This document shows, piece by piece, positions 55,851 through 64,000 of a DNA stretch of 64,000 nt (positions are counted from its first letter, which is position 1; each line of letters starts with the position of its first letter). The stretch is taken from positions 62,001-126,000 of the forward strand of contig JAFCMP010000080.1 in the NCBI GenBank assembly GCA_017506865.1. Reading direction: 5' to 3'. The notes under the pieces are model-generated. The model was not told the origin of the DNA. It worked only from the letters and a program-made list of their open reading frames with translations, and did no database searches. The stretch is from Tribonema minus (taxonomy: Eukaryota; Sar; Xanthophyceae; Tribonematales; Tribonemataceae). The translations under genes were made by a program, and so were the position numbers.

Positions 55851-57166
55851 TAAAGGCTGAGAATACAACATGTGTTCCGGGCAAACAATAGTGCTTGAAT
55901 GTGTTTGCGCGCTGCCATCAACCTTTGTGCGCAAGGGTAGGCGTTGTCAGATGATCAGCTGCATGGTTCTGCAACGTGTGCAGCATACCGTGACTCTCGT
56001 TGGGTATGATCACTGCCTCGCCATGCTGGAGGTAGTGGATTATTGAGTCACATGGTGACCCATTTCTGACATGGTGCATCTAATCATAGTGATTTCGACG
56101 CCCCCGCCTGAACTGCATACTTCAAGCACTACCATACATACTTCAAGTACTTTGAACCATACATACTTCAAGTACTTTGAAGTATACTATTAGTGTGGCC
56201 CCATTTTGTAAGGGTTGCTCTGAGCGGCCAAGGTGGTCTGGTGCCGTCAAGTAGCTCTTGATCAGTGATGTCTGGACAGAAAACAAGCAATTGCACCATC
56301 AGCAGTTGGCCTCTATTTTTTTAATCTCCCAATCACTACGCTACTGTTCTTGCAAGTCGTGATACCAGAATTGAGTACCATATATCTATGATTGAGCCAT
56401 GGGGCGAGTTTTTTATGAGAGCGAAAAAGAGGGGGTGGGCCGCCATTTTAAATATATGGAGAAAAAACGTTGGGGTGCATTTAAAATGTTTGAGCCCTTT
56501 TAGCTCATCTATCACCATCATGAGGTGCCAGCACGCTTCTACGCCGCTCCTTACGCCGCTCCTGAAACCGCTTCAAGTTTCAGAAAGCCAGCTGCTGCTT
56601 GTTGGAGCCTTCTTGTGAATTTGGCTACATTGTTAGTTGTCGTCTGTCTGCTCTGCACATTGCTGACAGTGCATGCGCACACACAATGTGGTGATGTAGC
56701 ATGAGTCATTGAGCGTGCAGAGTGCGCGTACGCAGAGGATACATGCTGCGTATGCATGTGAGGGAAAAAGAAGGGGGGGGGGGGGCACATGTTTATGAGC
56801 AAAAAATAAGGGTGGGGCATCTGGGGCGTCATTTTCTGAGTGTTCAGAAATTCGTGAAAAAATTCGCCCCATGGGCTCTTAATATTTTAGACAGGCCTAT
56901 ACTGAATTGGGGGCGGCAACTTCAAGCAGTGACATGCCAGCTTGTTGACTTGATCCTTGGTCAATGAATGCACCCCCTCTTACTTGGCAGGCGCAGTGAC
57001 CATGGATGCGTTGCTTGAAGTGCTGCGCTGACGTGTTCATCGCGTTGGCAATGCTTCACTTCACAATGGCTATAGACTACAGCAATCAGCCTGAAGTACA
57101 TACCGCCTCGTGCCGCTCGAAGGGATCATTCCACCAGCCAGGAATTCACGTTTGGATTTCTGTCAC

Positions 57167-57313
57167 ATGCTGAATGTGTGCGCAACAGTTGCTATGGTCG
57201 ACTGCGCTCAGGCCTTTGATGAACAAGGCAGAATTCCCCTTTACCATGCAGCCCTGCTCAGGACGTGTGCTGTGCTTGTCAATTATCTGGGGGCCCTGAC
57301 GCTGCCCCTATAG
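57167..57313 (+). CDS. Possible exon in tandem unit 1
   Basis: A 48-residue frame (MLNVCATVAMVDCAQAFDEQ, then GRIPLYHAALLRTCAVLVNY, stop TAG) with protein-like composition. It is faintly like an ankyrin-type helix pair. The matching stretch of unit 2 (59,422-59,550) has lost about 25 bases and the frame. Not recognised; could be chance. Confidence 0.2.
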   Translation: MLNVCATVAMVDCAQAFDEQGRIPLYHAALLRTCAVLVNYLGALTLPL

Positions 57314-58240
57314 TTCTAACAGCACGACGGCATGGACTTCGTTTGGAGCACGTCCGATCACTGCTTTTCTACCATTTAATCAGGCAACTCTGCCATTGTT
57401 GTGCTCTCGCCATTGACACATTCCATCGCACGCATACAAGTTCGATTTTGATGGCCTTTGGTAGAAAACCTTTATGAGCAGTATTGTCGTGCAGGGCATG
57501 GCCCAGTGGCTTATCGTACATGCTCCAATATGCTTGAATGCGGACGTTGTACTTCAAGCTATCAATTCCTCTGACGCGCGAAAGAGCCCCACTCAGCTCT
57601 GACATTATCACATCCGACTGTATTTACATTGATCCCGCAGCGCCGCCGTTATGTCCAGATTCTATTCATCTGCCGCCGCACATGGACATTCCTGTTGACA
57701 GCAGTCTGCCTCAGGGTTAGTTCTAAAGGAGGGTTTGGGTTAGTTCTAAAGGAGAGTTAGGGTGACACTACTGTGCGCCATTCCCCGCTCTCTCGCAACA
57801 TGCGCACGCAGCTGCCATCTTCCCCGTCTCAATACGTTGAAGCTGGAACGGTGTGAGACATGGGCCAAAACGCTGCCGAACCTGACCCCAACCCTAACTC
57901 AGAGGCTGCTGTCGCGGAGCTCGACCTCTCTTCTGCAACTTCAACGTGTTGACCACTGGCGCGTGTGCAGCTGCAAGGGTGTGACGCTCTTCGCACCTAA
58001 CCCATTCCCTGGCACTACAGCTGCCGTTATACACACTGCAACTTCAACATTGAACGTCATGTGGGCGCGCGTAGTTGCAAAGGCGTGCTGCACTCAAACC
58101 TACAGCTAGCCGCCGCTGACTCGCACTGCAACTTCAGCTTTCACTTCATGTTTGCACTTGACGTTCTCATACCTACCCTAGTCCCGGCTGCCGCCGCTGA
58201 CGCGCCCTGCAACCTCCACCATCGCTTCACGTGCGTGCAG

Positions 58241-58600
58241 CTGCGAAAGCGCGACGCCTTTCGTGGCAACCCACGACCAGCAGGAGACGTCGTCACCGCC
58301 ACGCGGCTACGACCTTATCGCGCATCTCTCGCCGTCCTGCAACGAGGGGCTGATATGACGGTCACCAGGCAGGGCGAGCCGCTCGATGTGAGTGCCACAG
58401 GGATGAGCGCTGTTTTCTTGTTCGTTTTTTCAGTTATAAGCAGAGAGCACCAGAATGCGAAGCTCGTTGCTGCGACATTGGCGGCGGCGTCACCCTCGTG
58501 CCTGCCCGCTTATTTGCCCCTGTCCTGAACCTAGATGCTGAGTGGCGTCGACAGCGTGTACACACAGCGAGGCACCGCACACACACTGTACGTGCTCGCT
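58241..58600 (+). pseudogene. Unrecognised exon pair, unit 1 (decayed)
   Basis: The first exon, 58,241-58,387 (49 codons, LRKRDAFRGNPRPAGDV ... QGEPLD), sits between a gtgcag acceptor and a gtgagt donor. The second begins at 58,535 after 'ctgaacctag' (MLSGVDSVYTQ) and then loses frame relative to unit 2 through a 2-base deletion. The function is unknown. Confidence 0.45.
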
Positions 58601-58744
58601 GACCTGTTAAGAGGGTGTGCGAGCCGCCAGCCGCCTCTGGTACATACTTGCATCACAATGCTGAAGTAGACAAGCGCTTCCTGAAATACTCAATAGCGTA
58701 ACTTCAAAGTTTCAACAAGCCGTCGTGTGTGTTGAGCGACCACA

Positions 58745-60912
58745 AGGTGAAATGCGGTTCTGCAACATGTGCAGCATACCGTGGTCTCTCGTTGGGTATG
58801 ATCACTGCCTCGCTATACTGGAGGTGGCAGGTTATTGAGTTACTTGGTGATCCATTTCTGACATGATGCATATGATCATAGTGACATTAACGCCCCTTTT
58901 GAACTGCATGATTCAAGCACTATACTATATATATATACTTTTGAGGTCCTTCAAATGTACTTCAGAAGTATAGTTCTACTTGAAGTAGCCCGTCTTGTAA
59001 ACATTACACTGAGCAGGCAATTTGGTTTTGGTGGCGTGAAGTAGCTCTTGATCAGCGACTTCTGGACAGAAAACAAGCAAATGCGCCATCAATGGCAGTG
59101 GGTCTCTGGTTTTCATGTGCGATCACTACTGCGCCTGCAGGTTCCAACACCAAAATCGAATAGAGCCAACCTGTTGTGGCAGCTTCAAGCGGTGACGTGC
59201 CATCTTGTCTACTGGACTTTTGGTCAAGGAATGCACGCTCTTTCTGGTCAGGTGCAGTGACCATAGATGCATTGCTTGAATTACTGCGCTGACTTGTTCG
59301 TTGGGTAGGCGATGCTGCACTTCGCAACGGCCATACAGCAATCAGCAGGAAGCAAATGCTGCCTTGTGCTGCTTAAGGTGATCATCCCACCTTCCTAGAC
59401 CTTACATTTGAGTCAACGTCACATGCTGAATGCGGGCACAACACTTGCTTTGATTGGCTGCGCTGATGAGAAATGCGGGGGACCATGCAGCCCTGCCCAG
59501 GACGTGTGTTGTGCTTGTCGATTATCTGGGGGGCCCCCTGACGCTGCTTCTTGTAGTTGTAACCCACAAAAGGCACGGACTTCATTTGTGGCACATCAGG
59601 TTAACAGCTTTAAAACTTTGACTCCACGATTTGGCATCGTTGTGCTCTCGTCCGCGACAGATTCCCATCGCACGCACACATATTCACATTTAAATTATGA
59701 TTTAATAGCCTGCGGTAGAAAACATATACTTCAAGTACTTGAAGTACATGAAGTATGGTCATATATGGCCCTGTGGCTTGTCATACATGCTTTAACATGA
59801 TTGATCGCGGACGTTGTATTTTGAGACACGTGTCAGTCCCTTTGGGGGAGCAAAAGCGCCCACTCAGCTCTGACATTATCACATCCGACTTTTGCATTAA
59901 TCCCGCGGCGCTGCCGTTTTGTCCAAATTCTGCTCATCTGCAGCCATGCGTGCACGTTGCTGTTGACAGCAGCCCGCCTGAGGGTGAGGGCTAGATTGGG
60001 GTTAGGGTTTACTGAGCACCACTGCGCGCCATTCCCCAGTCTCTCGCAACATGCGAGCACAGTCACCGCCTCGCGCGTCAACAATATTCTGATGCTGGAA
60101 TGGTACTGAGCGTGGGCCAAAATGCTGCTGATCCTGACTCTCACCTTGACCCCGCTGAGCTCGACTTCTTCTGTAACTTCAACGTGTTGACCACATGTGC
60201 GCGCTCAGCTGCAAGGGTGTGACGCTCTTTGCACCCAACGCTACCCTGGCACTGAGGCTGCTGCCGTCCCTCACGCTGCAACTTCAACCTTTAACTTTAA
60301 GTGCGTGTGTAGAGTTGCAACGGCGTGACGCACTCAGTACCTACCCTACTGCTAGCCGCCGCCGCTGACTTGCACTGCAACTTCAAATTCATTCATTCAC
60401 GTGCGCATCTGGCATTCTTACTCCTATTGCTACTTCTAGCCGCGGCCGCTGACGCGCCCTGCAACCTCCACCATCGCTTCACGCGTGCAGCTGCGAAAGC
60501 GTGACGTCGTTCACGGCAGACCACCAGCAGGAGATGTCGCCGCAACCGCGCGGCTGCGACCCCATCGCGCCTCTCACGCCGTCCTTCAACGAGGGGCTGA
60601 TGCGAGGGTCACCAGCGAGGGCGAGCCGCTCGATGTGAGTGCCGCGGGCGGGGATGAGCGCTGTCTGATTTTTTTCAGTCAAAAGCAGAGAGCACCAGAA
60701 TGCGAAGCTCGTCGGGCCGCGACATTGGCGGCGTTGTCACCCTCGTGCCCGCTTGTTTGCCCCTGTCCTGAACCTAGATGCTGAGTGGTGTCGACACCAT
60801 GTATACGCAGACCGAGGCCCTGCGCACGCGCTGGTACATGCTCGCCGACCTCGTGGAACAGATGTGCGAGCCCTCACCCGATTCTGATGCTTACATGTCA
60901 TTTCTGGAGTAG
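58745..60912 (+). repeat. Tandem duplication, unit 2
   Basis: Second copy of the 55,940-58,600 unit, shorter owing to deletions. It includes a 'cttcaagtacttgaagtacatgaagta' palindrome at 59,728-59,756 and TTAGGG-like sequence at 59,998-60,010. Confidence 0.8.
60491..60912 (+). CDS. 3' end of an unrecognised gene (two exons), unit 2
   Basis: Exon 60,491-60,634 (48 codons, LRKRDVVHGRPPAGDVAATA ... SEGEPLD; acceptor gcgtgcag, donor gtgagt). Exon 60,778-60,912 follows (MLSGVDTMYTQTEALRTRWY, then MLADLVEQMCEPSPDS, ending AYMSFLE, stop TAG). The exons join in phase 0. Relative to unit 1 the first exon differs by exactly one codon, which suggests past selection for the frame. The end looks helical and soluble. 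No family is recognised, and upstream exons could not be fixed, although a candidate (PLSSDIITSD...) is present at 59,858-59,985 and in unit 1 at 57,588-57,718. Confidence 0.45.
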
Positions 60913-63900
60913 ACTAGCACTTCTTCAAGTTATCAGCCGTCACGCTTCACAGTTGGTGTGGAACTGGCTGAGCGCCCTGCACTCTTTGCTGAACCACGGG
61001 GCGATGTGCGCTTTGTTGTGGCCGCAAGCGGCCAACAGCGCGCTGCGCTCTGGCTGTGCAGCTGATTTCTGGTGGGAGAGGCAGACACCGCTGCTGCCGT
61101 TCGCGCAGGCCACGTCACGGCCATCATGGAGAGTAGAGGAGCGGGGATGCCGGGCATGTATAGGCTGCTATGCTCACCTCTCAGCAGCTCGTTTCATTGT
61201 TGTAGACGGTCAGACGTCGGCGCTGACTGCAAATCTGCGTCCGGGATCACATTATTTGAAGTTGAAGTTGGTGTGGTGCGTCACTTGCAGTCGTGGCGCC
61301 GAACGCCCGTGCCCAAATGGCACAAGAAAGGATCAACTGTACGACGCTCACTTCAACTTGAAGTCTACAACGTGTCCATGTCCTTGTCGCAAAATTCAAA
61401 ACGCTCACTCAGCTCCATGACATTGCCTTACGGCTCATGCCCCTCACAATAGCCTCGTCCACCTGCCCCCCCCCCCCCCCCCCCCCCCTCCAGATGATGA
61501 AGTTCTCGCGGAACACTCGTTTCTGCGCCTCGAGCAAAAATCAAGCAAGCACACCTGATCATGCTCACTCTTGCGATGCTGATTGCGGTGCTGACAGATG
61601 GAGCTGACATCGCCCCCCTTTCTGCGGCGCTCCCCTTCTCGCTGCCTCCGTCGTTGCCGCTGCTGCTGCCACCGCCAGCTGCCCGCAAACGCCGCCGCTG
61701 AGGCAGTGCTCAGCGCCGGCGTTGTCGACGTGCACTGGGAAGCGCGCGTGCCATCGTGAAGGCCGAGGGCAAGCACGCGCCGCGCTGTGGCGCCACAATA
61801 TCCCAGAAGGGGGAGGCTACCCCCGCAAGCTTTATGCAGCTGTGCACCCGCGCTTGAGCTCGCAGGATAGAGCCAGAGTCACCAAAGTTTCAATATGACA
61901 GGCGGAGGGGGGGGAGGGTGGCGGTGGCCTGACACTCTAGAAGGGGGAGGCTACCATGCGAAATCTACGCAAGAGACTTGGAGCTAATTGGGATGACCGC
62001 CGTGCCCAGACGATTTGCGCTGCTGCAGACAACGGCGCGGTGCATGATGCTGCCGCCGCGCGCTGCCGCCGCGGCAGTGGCGGCGGCAGCGCTCGCAGCG
62101 CTGCGTTCACGCGGCAGCGCTGCAGACGCTGCTGTAGAGCAAACTGGCATGCGAGGCAGGCAATGGCGCAGCGTACGTGTATGCTTGGCGAAATGTCCCC
62201 TCTCAACTCCCCCGCAAGTTGAACGTGCGTCGGTCGTCGGTCAGGCCCATGCCTCTTGCCCCTGCTTGATGGGCTTCTTAATAGCTAGTGGGCATGGGAG
62301 GGAGGGGGGTGCGTGGGTGAGTGGGTGGGCGGGGGGGGGGGGTGCAAGCATAGGAGTCAGTCTGGTGCAGGTGCTGATGGTGGTTGCCGTTACATATGAC
62401 TTGCAAGACGCAAGTGATGTAGTAATAACAGTGCATGTGATGTTATCTGTGGCCGCTGCCAGAGTTGTGTGAGCGTGTTGTCAAGCCGCGCATGTGTGCA
62501 TTTATGGAGCAATGTCACTGCTGTTCGCGGACAACTTCTTGCTTGACAACTGGAATCGAATCGATGTCCCTCTTGCATGAGCTGCTCTCACTGCGTATAG
62601 GGAAGCTCTGGCACCTGAGCATCATCAACACCGCAATTAACTTCATATTGCAAATATGCACCACACCCTTTTCTAGATGTTTTTCCCCATACTGATACGC
62701 TGCACATGCAACAGCCCGCATTAACACATTACAAGAGCCGCCTGTGCACTAGGCTCGTTGCATGTATGTCGGGGGTTAACTTTTGGCTGAGGGTTGCGTA
62801 CACCACACAGCATTATGCGCGTTCACAGCAAGCCACGATAAGGGCAACAGAAACACGCACGTATGCACACCATCACAAGGCTCAGTCCATTTGCCGTATA
62901 TACACTGCCCGAAATTATTCCTTAGGCAGGGGGGGGGGGGGGGGGGGTCTCCCGGTCTGTTTCACAAGGGGGGGGGGGTCCCTGTCTTTCGGTCTTATAA
63001 GAAACAATAAATAGAGGGGGGTCTGGCAGCCTTGCTGTTCCGCAATCGTATACCTTGCAGCACATGGCGGCTTAAGCATTACATCTCAAACCAGCCGCAG
63101 AGCAGGGCAACTAATAAGTGCTCTTTGCTGGCCAACATTCTATAGCCGAAGGAAAGTAACCGAGACACGCTGTTCCACGCCGACACAGCGGCTGACGCAC
63201 GAGAGCGCCCTGTTGAAGTTGCAGTGTACCGCCCCCTGTACTCAAGTAGTACACCGCTGAACTACCCCCGTAGAAGTCGCTGGCCCGACACCTGGCGCCC
63301 TCCCGCAGTCCCGCACTTCTGACGAGAGCGTTCAATTTGTTTGTGTGTGTTTTTACGGGTATTCCTGGACGCTCTACGCAGATTGCAGGTCCGCGGTTGG
63401 CCGCGCATGCCGCGCCGCTCCCGTCCCGGTCGATCGTACGGCTGTGTGCAGCTACTCGCGCGCACTTGGATGTAACCGCCCCCTCTCAGGGTACCGTGCG
63501 ATGCCGTCGTGTAAAACTGAGCCGTGCCGCGAAAGATGAAACTGCCGAAACCCCCGCGTAACTGCTGCGGGCGACACGTGGCGCCCTCCTACGGTATCCC
63601 GCCCGCTCTCGAGGGGTTCTGTATAAATACAGCCCCAGGAGTCTATTCGAAGACTACGCAGGCAGGTCCGTAGGAGGCCGCGTGTGCCGCGCCGCCGCTG
63701 CTCGCAGGTGTAACGGCTGCCTTGCCATTGCGGCACAGCCATTGGTGTCGAGGTTCCGTTGGTGTCGGGGGTTCTTGTCTTGATTTGCTGGTCCATCGTT
63801 GTGTTCCTGCAGTGATGTACAAGCACACGGGGAGAGCTGGTGCGTGAGGAGGCAGCAGCGGTGTGGTGCACAATATGGACGATGGTGACCCAAGGACTGT

Positions 63901-64000
63901 AAGCGCGCGTTCTTGGAATACTTGCGCATACATGGCCCACATGCGTGGGAACATGCCAGAGCATACATCAAGTACTGCCGGAACTACCTGCTTGCTAGAA
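60913..64000. other. No convincing gene; several repeats
   Basis: The motif agaagggggaggctacc occurs at 61,804 and 61,939, each followed by gcaag/gcgaa-type sequence. Frames around 61,740-61,898 look partly coding in more than one phase, so I make no call. G or C runs lie at 61,467-61,488, 62,331-62,341 and 62,930-62,946. Two related stretches at about 63,262-63,420 and 63,552-63,705 share 'gacacntggcgccctcc' and 'gcaggtccg...ggccgcg...tgccgcgccg'. The second contains a TATA-like tgtataaatac at 63,621, so a promoter or an LTR-like repeat is possible. Confidence 0.35.

Larger units (their letters stand above)
55940..58600 (+). repeat. Tandem duplication, unit 1
   Basis: The unit begins around 'ggttctgcaacgtgtgcagcataccgtg' and runs through to the exon pair at 58,241-58,600. 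It is repeated in the same orientation at 58,745-60,912 with substantial divergence and deletions. Shared landmarks are 'ttgggtatgatcactgcctcgc', 'tagctcttgatcag', 'cccactcagctctgacattatcacatccgact' and the exon pair. 'tacttcaagtactttgaagta' palindromes lie near 56,130-56,185. Confidence 0.8.

Noticed and set aside
62540..62580. tRNA-like stretch (tggaatcgaatcgatg)
   Set aside because: No cloverleaf could be formed around it, and no A/B box pair is present. No tRNA gene was seen elsewhere in the window.

Overview
The window is nuclear DNA of a eukaryote, most likely a photosynthetic protist. The evidence is split genes with canonical GT-AG introns, a 5.8S rRNA/ITS fragment, (TTAGGG)n blocks scattered inside introns, and non-LTR retrotransposon sequence. 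The F-box-like plus 'GCPWDE' ankyrin repeats and the TTAGGG telomere type would suit a stramenopile alga (ochrophyte) or a haptophyte. This placement is inference; no taxonomic search was possible.

Layout. (1) 0.3-0.6 kb: C-terminal end of an unidentified gene. (2) 0.7-4.05 kb: an F-box/ankyrin gene on the + strand, broken by a -1 frameshift. (3) 6.88-22.58 kb: a 19-exon gene on the + strand whose exons join without a frame break into 1015 codons. It encodes a coiled-coil and acidic N-terminal half fused to a divergent actin fold. (4) 22.9-28.7 kb: a centre with an orphan ITS1-5.8S-ITS2 fragment, a cluster of 3' tails of one retrotransposon family, and a 5'-truncated member with RT and a C-terminal restriction-like endonuclease. 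(5) 28.7-31.6 kb: a second ankyrin copy on the - strand, broken by an in-frame TGA. (6) 31.88-47.05 kb: a second copy of the actin-related gene on the - strand, again 19 exons in frame, with its last exon cut short by TGG->TAG. Blocks 3 and 6 are the arms (about 18 kb each) of a very large inverted duplication. Its inner ends are near-identical and its outer parts have diverged. (7) 48.77-49.29 kb: a 528-bp hAT-like non-autonomous transposon with 8-bp target duplications, present only in the right arm. (8) 49.85-51.5 kb: a clear five-exon dolichyl-diphosphatase gene (DOLPP1/CAX4 type). (9) 53.7-54.3 kb: an AGTACT-rich degenerate repeat. (10) 55.9-60.9 kb: a tandemly duplicated, decaying gene-like unit. 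(11) 60.9-64 kb: nothing convincing.

Most unusual observation. Introns of the actin-related gene repeatedly contain tandem copies of their own exon-intron junctions: an exon end plus splice site plus flanking intron. Copy number differs between the two arms. In the right copy two of these 'echoes' are complete 33-nt mini-exons, each with its own acceptor and donor and each encoding one in-frame 11-residue coiled-coil unit. In the left copy the matching echo is broken. The same kind of acceptor echo appears in an unrelated gene unit at 57.9-60.5 kb, so the process looks local-sequence driven rather than gene specific. Telomere-like repeats sit directly between some echoes.

Exon boundaries were read by eye from splice consensus, frame continuity and agreement between the two arms. 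No alignment, RNA evidence or database search was available.
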